This document shows, piece after piece, positions 26,892 through 35,008 of a DNA stretch of 64,000 bases. The translations under genes were made by a program, and so were the position numbers. The stretch lies in assembly GCA_045599005.1 (NCBI GenBank), contig JAZRVF010000022.1, positions 62,001 through 126,000 of the forward strand, in the 5' to 3' direction. Numbering within the stretch: position 1 is the first letter of the stretch; each line of letters opens with the position of its first letter. The notes below the pieces were generated by a model that made no database searches, was not told where the DNA came from, and saw only the letters and a program-made list of their open reading frames with translations. The DNA is from Treponema_I sp045599005 (GTDB lineage: Bacteria > Spirochaetota > Spirochaetia > Treponematales > Treponemataceae).

Positions 26892-28838
26892 TTACAGCAG
26901 TTCCGGCTGCACAGGCGCATTGTTCATGCTGATTCCGTCGGCTTCTTTTGCGGCCAGACGGACACCCTGTGTCTTGACACCTTTCTCTTCATAATCACCG
27001 GCGTGGAATTCCTGACTGAGCTGTTTGAGTCTGGGTTTCGGTGTGTATTTAACGAAGAAGTTGAAGGCCTCGCGGGTATCGATGTGGCAGACTTCGGCAG
27101 TGTCAGGCACAATGGGGTAATCTCTGTTCAGGATGAACTGAGTGATCCGGCAGCGCTTGATGAACATGTAATGTGTTGTCTTGTCGCGGAAAAGCACCGT
27201 GAAAAGCACTTTGTTAAGTTCCTCTTTGTCCGAGAGGCCGCAGTACCACATGCCTTTGTCAACAAAAAGTTTCTCAGGAACATCGCACACTGTGTAGAGT
27301 CCGCTTTTACGGATGATGAGCACACGGTCATAGGGCGTGACTTTGCAGACTTCCACACCGGAAGAGACTGAAGTTCCAAGGTAACCGGTCTTGCCGTCGT
27401 AACGCAGACTGATATCCCGTTTCACAACTTCCTTCACATCAACAGCATCGATTTTCTTGACCGCTGTCTTGCGCTTCAATGCTGATTTTCCGAGGACAGC
27501 CTCCGCTTTCTCAAGAATCCCGTCCAGATAACTGATCGCATAATCTGTAAGATGCTTGAGCAGTTTTGCGATCTCTTTGAGCCGTGCATTGATCTCCTTG
27601 ACTTCGGCACGGTTTTTGTTGATGTCGTAAAGGGAGATGCGGCGGATCGGGATTTTGAGCAGATGTTCCACATCATCATCGGTGACCGGGCGGATAAGTT
27701 CTGCCTCAAAGGGGACAAATCCGTCTTTAACCGCTTTATTGACTGTTTCTGCTGTCTTCATCTGCTCAATCTGTTTGTAGATCCGTTCCTCAATAAAAAT
27801 CCGTTCCAGAGTTCGCAGGTGAAGTTTTTCGTTCAGCTTGGATTTCTCCAGTTCCAGTTCATCACGGAGAATCTCAAGCAGCTGGTTTGCATGATGGTTG
27901 ATGATTTCTGTGGTTGTCATCACCACAGGCATGTTGTCTTTGATCAGCAGCATGTTGCAGGCAATGGTCTGCTCGCAGTTGGTATATGCGTAAAGTGCGT
28001 CAACCACGTCCTGTGCGTAAACGCCGCGCTGAAGCTTGATCTCAATCTCCACTTTGTCGGTGGTGAAGTCGTTGATGCTTGAGATCTTAAGTCTGCCGGC
28101 TTTTGCAGCCGCTTCAATTGAGGTTGTAAGAGTCTCGGTATTCTCACCGGCGGGAAGTTCAGTGATCAGAATGCGTTTCGGATCGCTTGTGTCAAGTTTT
28201 GCCCGTGTGATGATCTTTCCGTTTCCGTCTTTGTATTCGCTTACATCGATTATTCCACCGGTGGGAAAATCAGGGTAAAGTGTGAAAGGCTGTTTCTTCA
28301 GGGCGCATTTTTCGGCCTCGATGATTTCTTTAAGGTTGTGGGGCAGGATTTTTGTGGACATTCCTACGGCGATTCCTTCTGCACCCAGCGTAAGGGCAAG
28401 GGGAAGTTTTGCACGGAACACAACAGGTTCTTTGCCACGGCCGTCGTAGCTTGGGGCGTAGTTTGAGATTTCCGGATTGTAGAGGATGTCTTTTGCAAGG
28501 GGGCGGATGCGGCATTCAATGTAACGTGAAGCGGATGCACCGTCTCCTGTGTACATGTTTCCGAAGTTTCCCTGTCTGTCTATGAAGATTTCTTTGTTCG
28601 CAAGGTTTACGAGTGCTGCGTAGATTGAGGCGTCACCATGGGGATGATATTTCATGCACTGTCCGACAACGTTTGCAACTTTGTGGAATTTGCCGTCATC
28701 AATTTCGAAAAGTGTGTGAAGAATTCGGCGCTGAACGGGCTTGAGTCCGTCTTCCAGATCCGGGATTGCACGGTCGCGGATAACGTAACTTGCGTATTCG
28801 AGAAAGTTTTTGTCAAAAAGATTGTTTACATAAGCCAT
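26892..28838 (-). CDS. parC: DNA topoisomerase IV subunit A (ParC/GyrA family)
   Basis: 648-residue type IIA topoisomerase A subunit. The catalytic tyrosine is Y106 in ASRYIECR, and KPVQRRIL, YHPHGDASIY and GDGASASRY are family hallmarks. At 648 residues it is much shorter than GyrA (about 800 or more) and the long tail lacks a clear GyrA box, so ParC is more likely than GyrA. No parE gene is adjacent. Promoter GTGACA-N17-TATACT on the minus strand ends 6 bases before the ATG, without a ribosome site. Confidence 0.85.
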   Translation of the reverse strand: MAYVNNLFDKNFLEYASYVIRDRAIPDLEDGLKPVQRRILHTLFEIDDGKFHKVANVVGQCMKYHPHGDASIYAALVNLANKEIFIDRQGNFGNMYTGDGASASRYIECRIRPLAKDILYNPEISNYAPSYDGRGKEPVVFRAKLPLALTLGAEGIAVGMSTKILPHNLKEIIEAEKCALKKQPFTLYPDFPTGGIIDVSEYKDGNGKIITRAKLDTSDPKRILITELPAGENTETLTTSIEAAAKAGRLKISSINDFTTDKVEIEIKLQRGVYAQDVVDALYAYTNCEQTIACNMLLIKDNMPVVMTTTEIINHHANQLLEILRDELELEKSKLNEKLHLRTLERIFIEERIYKQIEQMKTAETVNKAVKDGFVPFEAELIRPVTDDDVEHLLKIPIRRISLYDINKNRAEVKEINARLKEIAKLLKHLTDYAISYLDGILEKAEAVLGKSALKRKTAVKKIDAVDVKEVVKRDISLRYDGKTGYLGTSVSSGVEVCKVTPYDRVLIIRKSGLYTVCDVPEKLFVDKGMWYCGLSDKEELNKVLFTVLFRDKTTHYMFIKRCRITQFILNRDYPIVPDTAEVCHIDTREAFNFFVKYTPKPRLKQLSQEFHAGDYEEKGVKTQGVRLAAKEADGISMNNAPVQPELL

Positions 28839-28933
28839 GAATTAAGTATACCGAAATCTGCCCATTTTGTCACAATTGGGGTTTGGCGGGGAGAGAGGGA
28901 TTGATTGCGGGGCGTGGTTTTGGCAGAGAAGAC

Positions 28934-29020
28934 TGTCATGCTGAGCGGAATGAACGGAGTGAATGAAAAAGGTCTGTCATGTTGAGCGGAATGAGCGGAG
29001 TGAATGAAGTCGAAACATCT
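28934..29020 (+). repeat. Dispersed intergenic repeat, two copies in tandem
   Basis: TGTCATGCTGAGCGGAATGA and TGTCATGTTGAGCGGAATGA each start a 35-46 base unit; the second runs to GAAGTCGAAACATCT. Related units occur at 31073-31126, 34908-34974, 40560-40663 and 50851-50896, plus a fragment at 54590-54605, always outside genes. Confidence 0.8.
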
Positions 29021-29082
29021 TTTTTCACCGCAAAGGATGACAACAGTGTTTTGTGGCGATGGTTTTGGCCGGGTGAAGTTGT

Positions 29083-29140
29083 TGCAAGCAGAAGAACTCA
29101 GGAGTTGTGCTCTGAGATTCCTCTGCCTGCAACGGATGAT
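29083..29140 (-). terminator. Hairpin downstream of the first BspA-like gene
   Basis: On the minus strand GCAGGCAGAGGAA pairs with TTCTTCTGCTTGC (two G-U pairs), with a further TCAG/CTGA pair inside. There is no U run here, but the homologous hairpin at 40468-40530 has one. Confidence 0.6.
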
Positions 29141-29174
29141 TCAAACTATTTCAGTCAGTTTGTAACAGAAGGTT

Positions 29175-30959
29175 TTAGCCTTTGAATGTGATGACGCAAC
29201 TTTCAGGAACGTTCTTATTCCAATCAGTTCCTTTGGAAATTGAATGCCACTTTTCTTCTGTACCGTAGAAGGTGATAGATGTAAGGCTTGTGCAATCTTC
29301 AAAAGCAGATTTTCTAATGTCTGCAAGCACTTTGTTAAAAATAGTAACTGATGCAAGGTTTGTACAACCTTTAAAAATAGATTCTGGTAAAATAGCATAG
29401 CTATCAGGAATAAATGCTGAAGTTAGGCTTGTACAACCTTCGAAAATAGCTGATCCTGAGAACATGGTATCAGAGCGAAATGCTGTTGATGTAAGGCTTG
29501 TACACCCTCTGAAGGCATAACTTCCAATGGAGCTAACAGGGGCATAAACTGATGAAAGGCTTTGACAGTTTTCAAAAGTACCTGTGCTAATGTAAGAAAC
29601 AGATTGCGGAATTGTAATTGATGTAAGATTTGCACAATCTTGGAAAGCATAATTCCCGATAGAAGTAACTGAATCCGGAATGGTGATGCTTGCGATTTTT
29701 GAACCGGCAAAAGCGTAGGCACCGATTTCTCTTACTCCTTCCGGGACAGTGAATTCAGTAATAGCGGAAGACTTGAAGGCATTCTCTTTTATTTTAAACT
29801 GCGGGACCAGGGTTTTGGTGGTGCTGATTGAATCTTCGCCTTCATAGGTCAATGGATAATAGGCATTGTCAATTTTCCAGCCTAACAGTTCATAATACTG
29901 GAGTGTGGGATTGAAAGCCTCTGAAGAAATCACGTCTTTGATTTTTGAACCGTAATCTACGTCAACTGAGGCAGGGAATCCTTCCACTGAAGACTGAACA
30001 GTAAGTTTCAGTTGTTCCGGGCCCCACTGGGCAACGAGGGTTGTGTCTGCAATAATGACGTCTCCAACTTTACAGATTGTACGGCCGTTATCACTTGTCC
30101 AGCCGTTGTGCTGTATGTGCTGTCCGTCAGGGGCGGAAAGTGTGGGCAGCTGGGCGACGGTAAGCTGTGTGCCGTAATCAAGTGTGATTGGTGCGGGGGC
30201 GGTTCCGGTTGTGGTGATGTAGGTCACTGTAAAGCGCTGGATCTCCCATTTTGCGGTAAGTGTGATGTCGGCACTAACGGGTGTTGTGGAAGTGAATTCT
30301 GTTTCTCCTGCAAACCAGCCCTTGAAGTCATAGCCTGTAACATCAGCCGGAGCGGGAAGTGTGGCTGTTTCTCCATGGAGAACGGATACGGGATCTGTGT
30401 CCGGGTGTTTTTCATCAATCAATGTCACAGTCCGTTTTGTTTTATCCCATTGGGCTGTCAGAGTCAGGTTTTTGGTTACAGCGAAGTCGGCTTTAATCTC
30501 GATTCCGTCGGCAAACCAACCTGTAAAAGAGTGGGAATCATCCTGCAGGACGGGCAGCTGGGTAACAGAAAGCTGTGTGCCGTAATCAAGTGTGATGGAG
30601 TCAGGAGCGGCTCCGTATGGAGTGACGTAAGTAACCGTGAGACGCTGCGGTTCCCAGCGGGCAACTAGTGTTGTGTTCTTGGTGATTTTGTCACCCGGAT
30701 TTGCGGGGATTGAAGAATCAATGAACCAGCCTTGGAAAACTTTGTGTGCATTGGTTGCGGCTTCGGAAGAAAGTGGGGCAAGGTCGGCCTGTGTAAGCGC
30801 GTAGTTTTCTTTGACCGTTTTTTGTTCGGGCGCCGGGCCGTATTCCGAAACATAGCTGACTTTGAATGTTTTGGTTTTGGGCTGTTTGGGTTCGCTGGGA
30901 CATCCGAGCAATGCAAAGAGCACTGCTGCAAGAATCAGCAGAGGAACAAACTTTTTCAT
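29175..30959 (-). CDS. BspA-like leucine-rich-repeat lipoprotein with LB (Flg_new) repeats
   Basis: 594-residue surface lipoprotein. The open frame runs to 31094, but the ATG at 30959 follows AAGGAG and starts a lipoprotein signal peptide (lipobox LLGC, then PSEPKQP). Next come about five 70-residue Listeria-Bacteroides repeats with the FxGWF...TLTAKW pattern (residues 25-325), then BspA-type LRRs of 23 residues (xITIPDSVTSIGxYAFxxCxxL). Such proteins sit on the cell surface and bind host or community partners in oral and gut spirochetes. Its promoter contains a G8 tract and may be phase variable. Its end resembles the second BspA-like protein at 40.4 kb. Confidence 0.88.
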   Translation of the reverse strand: MKKFVPLLILAAVLFALLGCPSEPKQPKTKTFKVSYVSEYGPAPEQKTVKENYALTQADLAPLSSEAATNAHKVFQGWFIDSSIPANPGDKITKNTTLVARWEPQRLTVTYVTPYGAAPDSITLDYGTQLSVTQLPVLQDDSHSFTGWFADGIEIKADFAVTKNLTLTAQWDKTKRTVTLIDEKHPDTDPVSVLHGETATLPAPADVTGYDFKGWFAGETEFTSTTPVSADITLTAKWEIQRFTVTYITTTGTAPAPITLDYGTQLTVAQLPTLSAPDGQHIQHNGWTSDNGRTICKVGDVIIADTTLVAQWGPEQLKLTVQSSVEGFPASVDVDYGSKIKDVISSEAFNPTLQYYELLGWKIDNAYYPLTYEGEDSISTTKTLVPQFKIKENAFKSSAITEFTVPEGVREIGAYAFAGSKIASITIPDSVTSIGNYAFQDCANLTSITIPQSVSYISTGTFENCQSLSSVYAPVSSIGSYAFRGCTSLTSTAFRSDTMFSGSAIFEGCTSLTSAFIPDSYAILPESIFKGCTNLASVTIFNKVLADIRKSAFEDCTSLTSITFYGTEEKWHSISKGTDWNKNVPESCVITFKG

Positions 30960-31013
30960 GGAATAACTCCTTACGAATTTGAAATAATCTCGCAATTCTA
31001 TAAAATATAAGGA

Positions 31014-31042
31014 ATTATACCCCCCCCGGAATGTGCTGTCAA
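31014..31042 (-). promoter_or_regulatory. Promoter with G8 tract filling half of the spacer
   Basis: On the minus strand the -35 box TTGACA (31042-31037) and the -10 box TATAAT (31019-31014) are both perfect consensus and exactly 17 bases apart. The spacer is GCACATTCC followed by eight G (31027-31020), so the tract touches the -10 box. Slippage in the G tract would change the spacing. It serves the BspA-like lipoprotein gene, whose start is 54 bases downstream of the -10. Confidence 0.9.
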
Positions 31043-31072
31043 GTATTTGTTGAATAAGTGATGCAAAAGACC

Positions 31073-31126
31073 CTTCGACAAGATTCTTCGACAAAAAAAA
31101 TTTGTTTTTTAGCGCTCAGAATGACA
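31073..31126 (-). repeat. Dispersed intergenic repeat
   Basis: CCTTCGACA followed by AGATTCTTCGACA...GCTCAGAATGACA; on the minus strand this is the TGTCAT-CTGAGC...GTCGAAGAATCT form of the dispersed family. Confidence 0.7.
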
Positions 31127-31154
31127 TGGTGAGGTGGTGCAGGGTGACACGGTG

Positions 31155-32717
31155 TTATTGGCTCAGGGTGTGGAGGAGTTTTGCGGGCATCAGGGAGAAG
31201 TTTTCTTCTGGGGAAACTGATTTGCGCGATGCCAGCCCATGGGCCAGGGAGCCTTGCAGTGCCGCATCGGGTGCAGTGTAGCCCTGTGCCAGAAGTGCGA
31301 GAATCAGGCCGGCAAGTGTGTCGCCGCTTCCGCCTTTTGCCAGAGCGCTTGTTCCCAATGGATTGATGAAGTGCTGCACTTTGCCGCCTGGTGTTTGGCA
31401 GAAACTGATGAGCGGATTGGCACCTTTCACCAGGAGCGCGGCACAGGGAAACTTGCTGCAGAATGAGGCGGAAAGTTCCATGCGGTTCTGCACAGCTTCC
31501 GGAACTGAATAAGTGCCGAGACCGCAGATCTCAAGAAGTGCGGCGAATTCTTTAGGGTGGGGCGTAAGCACAAGATTAATGCCAACCGATTCTGACCGTT
31601 TCTCAAGAAAAGAGGCAGTTTCTTCCATGTAGAAAAGATCCGCGTCAAGCAGCACCGGCAGGGAAGATTTTTCTGCGGCCAAAAAGTCCAGCAGAGTACG
31701 GGCGTTTTTCCGGGCCTGTCCACTCCGTCCGAAGCCCATGCCCAGAGCCACTGCGGTTGTGTTGTCAGGAAAAAGGGTGCTCTGCATCAGTTCCGGCGGG
31801 CAGTACACGGGAAGCTCACCTTCTTGAGTGACAGGGGCACTGTCTGCGGCAACAAGTGTGGCAAGGCCGGCGCCGAAACTGAGTGCGCTCATACCGGCCA
31901 TGATTGCGGCTCCCGGTTTTTCACCGCGGACTGCAACTGCATGGCCGAAAGTTCCTTTGTGTACATTCTGTTTTGTGCGGACAGGAAGCCGCAGATCACT
32001 TTCTTCCAGAAGCATTGCCGCCGGTGTTACAGAATCTGAGGCGTTCTCAAAAAGACTCCGGCTGATTCCCAGATCGGCGCAGAGAATTTCGCCTGCATTG
32101 TCTTTTGCGGAATCAGTGTAAAGAGCGGTTTTCAGCGCGCCCATGGTCACTGTTTTATCCGCCGTAAAACCGGGAGAGGGCATGTCACAGGCAATGCGGT
32201 ATGCGCCGGTTCTGCTGAGTGCGGCAATAAGCTCCTGAAGCTGCGGGGCAACCTGTCCGTGAAAGCCGCTTCCGAAAATGCATTCCACCAGGGTATCCGG
32301 GGCGGACACAGAAATGCCTTTGTCTGACATGGGGCTGTATGTGTCATTTGAAGGAAAAGTTTTTCCGCTTGCTGCAAGAATCAGTTGGGCGCTTTTCTCG
32401 CTTTCTAGAATTGTGACACCGGCTCGGAGTGCCCTGTCATGCTGAAGGCGGCACATGGGGGATTTTGGTGGAAGAACTGCAAGCACTGTAAGACGGCATT
32501 TACCTTTTCCTGAAAGCCGGCGGGCCAGCGCATAACCGTCTGCACCGTTGTTTCCACTGCCGCAGACAATCCACACATTCATGGAATCAGTCTCCCGCGA
32601 AACCACTTCTTTTTCCAGCGCAATGGCTGCGTTTTCCATCATGATGTCTTCTGAAAGCCCGTATTTAATCCGCGAAGCTTCGTCCAGAAGCCTTGTATCG
32701 TCAAAAAGTTTCTGCAT
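31155..32717 (-). CDS. nnr: Bifunctional NAD(P)H-hydrate epimerase/dehydratase
   Basis: 520-residue metabolite repair enzyme. The N-terminal YjeF_N domain (about 1-215; VCGSGNNGADGYALARRL) epimerises damaged NAD(P)HX, and the C-terminal ribokinase-like domain (about 235-515; KGGSGDTLAGLI with the catalytic aspartate) dehydrates the S form using ADP. The fused form is the standard bacterial Nnr. A GGGGAA sequence precedes the ATG. Both active sites appear intact. Confidence 0.92.
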   Translation of the reverse strand: MQKLFDDTRLLDEASRIKYGLSEDIMMENAAIALEKEVVSRETDSMNVWIVCGSGNNGADGYALARRLSGKGKCRLTVLAVLPPKSPMCRLQHDRALRAGVTILESEKSAQLILAASGKTFPSNDTYSPMSDKGISVSAPDTLVECIFGSGFHGQVAPQLQELIAALSRTGAYRIACDMPSPGFTADKTVTMGALKTALYTDSAKDNAGEILCADLGISRSLFENASDSVTPAAMLLEESDLRLPVRTKQNVHKGTFGHAVAVRGEKPGAAIMAGMSALSFGAGLATLVAADSAPVTQEGELPVYCPPELMQSTLFPDNTTAVALGMGFGRSGQARKNARTLLDFLAAEKSSLPVLLDADLFYMEETASFLEKRSESVGINLVLTPHPKEFAALLEICGLGTYSVPEAVQNRMELSASFCSKFPCAALLVKGANPLISFCQTPGGKVQHFINPLGTSALAKGGSGDTLAGLILALLAQGYTAPDAALQGSLAHGLASRKSVSPEENFSLMPAKLLHTLSQ

Positions 32718-32891
32718 GAATCAATTCCCCGGAAAAAATTATGCAGACAATCTTTGAAAAATTCAATTGAAATGAAGAAAATATGCGCATCAGGCAAAAT
32801 TGATGTAGAATAAAGCCAGATGGCAGAAACAGCGCCGTTATGAACTGTTCGCCGGTGCGGACCGATCGAGATTTTTTTAAGGAAACTGAGC

Positions 32892-33851
32892 ATGAAGAGA
32901 AAACCGCTTACCGCAGTACTCTGGGACGTGGAGAATGTTGCGCCCAAACAGACCGGATCAATCATCGAACAGATTGAGGAAGATTACAAGATTGCCTACG
33001 CTCTTGCTTTTGCCGACTGGACAATGCACAAGCCCAGGGAAAAATGCGAGGAATTCGCAAAACATAATTTTGAGATGATCCACACTCCGCACATCAGCGG
33101 CGTAAAAAACACGGCGGATATTTCAATGGTGACTCACGGACTTAACATTCTGAACCATTATCCGAACATTGAGCATTACACTCTTCTGACCGGTGACGCG
33201 GATTTCAGGCCTCTGCTCATGGAACTGACCCGTGCCGGAAAAAGCATACGGATAATCTGTGATGCGAAGAACGCTTCTGTTGATCTGGTTTCCATGGCTG
33301 ATGAATACACTGATTACCGCGACATAATTGAGGATGCGATTCCTGCTGAATCCGGGGATGACACTGGCGCCGGAAGCACGGAACTGAGTTCGGAGGCGGC
33401 TTTTGCTCTGCTTGAGGAAACTGTCGCCACAATGACAAAAAGCGGCCGTTCCGAAGCAGCAAGTTCCGGAAGCGTGAAAACCCGCATAAAACTGCTGAAT
33501 CCGGATTTTGACGAAGAGAAACTTGGATTCTCAAGCTGGAAGAATTTTGTGCGGGAAGCCGAGAAGCATACCGGCGTCCGTTTTGTTCCCGGTGACAACA
33601 CAAAGCTGATGATTGAAGGAAACACGTCTGTGGAACTGCCGCCGGTGTTCAAGAAGCTGTGCGCTGTGATAAAGGATCTTGAGAAAAGCTGGGACGAGAA
33701 GGGCTACATTGATTTTTCCCAGGTGGCGCCTAAAGTGAATTCCCGGAGTTTCGGCTACACGCAGTTCAAGCGTCTTGCCTTGGAGGCTGAAAAGCGCGGC
33801 CTTGTGAAAGTGCACTCCGAGGATTCCGCCTGGCTGATAAAACTGCTGTAA
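32892..33851 (+). CDS. NYN-domain protein with LOTUS/OST-HTH-like C-terminus
   Basis: 319 residues. The N-terminal 145 residues form a NYN (PIN-like, DUF88/LabA) domain with its acidic residues in place: LWDVENV, KNTADISM and LTGDADFRPLL. Two winged-helix-like segments follow (about 175-235 and 245-315; the second reads FSQVAPKVNSRSFGYTQFKRL), the LOTUS/OST-HTH pattern. Related proteins are thought to be RNA-binding ribonucleases, but the target is unknown. AAGGAAA precedes the ATG. The stop is followed by a repeat-type terminator shared with the converging HAD gene. Confidence 0.8.
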   Translation: MKRKPLTAVLWDVENVAPKQTGSIIEQIEEDYKIAYALAFADWTMHKPREKCEEFAKHNFEMIHTPHISGVKNTADISMVTHGLNILNHYPNIEHYTLLTGDADFRPLLMELTRAGKSIRIICDAKNASVDLVSMADEYTDYRDIIEDAIPAESGDDTGAGSTELSSEAAFALLEETVATMTKSGRSEAASSGSVKTRIKLLNPDFDEEKLGFSSWKNFVREAEKHTGVRFVPGDNTKLMIEGNTSVELPPVFKKLCAVIKDLEKSWDEKGYIDFSQVAPKVNSRSFGYTQFKRLALEAEKRGLVKVHSEDSAWLIKLL

Positions 33852-33923
33852 TAGCCAGTCACTCCGCGACTGCCAAAACCGCTAGATATCGTCGCTACAC
33901 GCGCAAGGCGGAATAGAAACTTT

Positions 33924-34032
33924 AAAAAATGGACAGAGACCGAAGTCGGGGTTCTGGCAAAAACACAATCGCAACTTGTTGCGCTGTGGCTTTTGACAGG
34001 TTCACGGCGAAGGTTTCTGCCCATTTTTTTTT
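33924..34032. terminator. Bidirectional terminator, hairpin type B, between convergent genes
   Basis: Arms AAAAAATGGACAGAG (from 33924) and CTGCCCATTTTTTTTT (to 34032) enclose a second internal stem containing the type B core (CACAATCGCAACTTGTTGCG). It reaches the stop codon of the HAD gene at 34034. The reverse complement matches the type B units of the array at 37.9-38.4 kb. Confidence 0.75.
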
Positions 34033-34033
34033 G

Positions 34034-34855
34034 TCAGAGTACGTAATCTTCTATAAAGCGGGCTACTCCGTCCTGATCATTGGTAAAGTCAGTGATGTGG
34101 GCGGCCTGTGTCTTTATCGCATCCAGTCCGTTGACCATTGCGACGCTGTGTCCTGCATAGCGGATCATGGATTCGTCGTTCATGCTGTCTCCGAAAGCCA
34201 TTGCATTTTCGCGGGGAATTTTCAGACTGTCGCAGAGCCATTCCAGCGCCTCGCCTTTGCCGCTTTCGGGCGGGAGAATCTCCAGAAAATAGGGTTTGCT
34301 TGTAAAAACAACGCAGCGGTTTCCGAACTTGTTCCGCATGACCGGTTCCAGTGCTGAGATTTTTTCAGGTTCTCCCGGAATAATCATCTTGAAACTTTTG
34401 CGGGCCCGGAGAAAACTGTCATAATCGGTCGGGTTTTCTATTTTCAGTCCGCTCAGTTTCACATCCTGATGAACCCATTCGGTCGTCAAAGGCGTATAAA
34501 TCGTGTCCACGCTGTAAACTTCACAGGTCAGTCCTTCTGCAAGGGAAACATGTGCCGCTTCCACAAGAATTTCCGGGTCAACAAAACGCTGATAAATGCA
34601 CTGGTCTGCACTCATGTCGTAGATTGCGGCGCCGTTTTCCGCGATCATGAAGCGGCCTTCGGGACGGTTTTCCATGCCGATCCGCTTTACATGGGGAAAA
34701 ATCGCTCTGTTTGTGCGCCCGGAACAGAGGACAATGTAAATCCCCCGGTCGGCAGCTTTCTGCAAGGTGTTCACAGTGTGATCAGATATTGACAGATCCG
34801 CTTTGAGCAGCGTGTCGTCAAGATCAAGTGCGATGATTTTCGTGTCGTATTTCAT
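34034..34855 (-). CDS. HAD-superfamily phosphatase, Cof type (IIB)
   Basis: 273-residue cytoplasmic hydrolase. Motif I is ALDLDDTLL with nucleophile and acid aspartates, motif II SGR, and the late GDSMNDESM carries the metal-binding aspartates. The large cap between them marks the Cof/IIB group, which dephosphorylate sugar phosphates or cofactors such as FMN and PLP. The open frame continues to 34945, but the extra 30 residues are encoded by the dispersed intergenic repeat, so the ATG at 34855 is preferred. Confidence 0.88.
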   Translation of the reverse strand: MKYDTKIIALDLDDTLLKADLSISDHTVNTLQKAADRGIYIVLCSGRTNRAIFPHVKRIGMENRPEGRFMIAENGAAIYDMSADQCIYQRFVDPEILVEAAHVSLAEGLTCEVYSVDTIYTPLTTEWVHQDVKLSGLKIENPTDYDSFLRARKSFKMIIPGEPEKISALEPVMRNKFGNRCVVFTSKPYFLEILPPESGKGEALEWLCDSLKIPRENAMAFGDSMNDESMIRYAGHSVAMVNGLDAIKTQAAHITDFTNDQDGVARFIEDYVL

Positions 34856-34907
34856 AATTCCAATTTCCAGTTCCTGAAAAAGTGTCCTCGCGGGGGTGCA
34901 GCGTAAA

Positions 34908-34988
34908 AGATCCTTCGACAGAAAAACTTGTTTTTCAATGCTCATGATGACAACGCCCTTGTGCTCAGGATGACATACTCAGGGTGAC
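34908..34988 (-). repeat. Dispersed intergenic repeat with degraded extra copies
   Basis: AGATCCTTCGACAGAAAAACTTG...GCTCATGATGACA (34908-34952) followed by short partial copies GCTCAGGATGACA (34962-34974) and CTCAGGGTGACA (34978-34989), between the HAD and diguanylate cyclase genes. Confidence 0.65.
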
Positions 34989-35008
34989 ATCCTTGGCAAG
35001 TCTGGGGG

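Larger units (their letters stand above)
28839..29174. other. Intergenic region with dispersed repeats
   Basis: Between the parC promoter and the end of the BspA-like gene. It holds two copies of the TGTCAT-type dispersed repeat (28934-28967 and 28975-29020) and, at 29083-29140, the hairpin that also follows the second BspA-like gene. A 68-codon open frame here (28979-29185) is repeat sequence and unlikely to be a gene. Confidence 0.7.

Noticed and set aside
31020..31027. G8 tract as a simple sequencing artefact
   Set aside because: Its position inside an otherwise perfect promoter spacer of exactly 17 bases makes a functional tract more likely, although the exact count should be checked in reads.
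34856..34945. N-terminal extension of the HAD phosphatase
   Set aside because: The added residues are encoded by the dispersed repeat; the HAD motif begins a few residues after ATG 34855.
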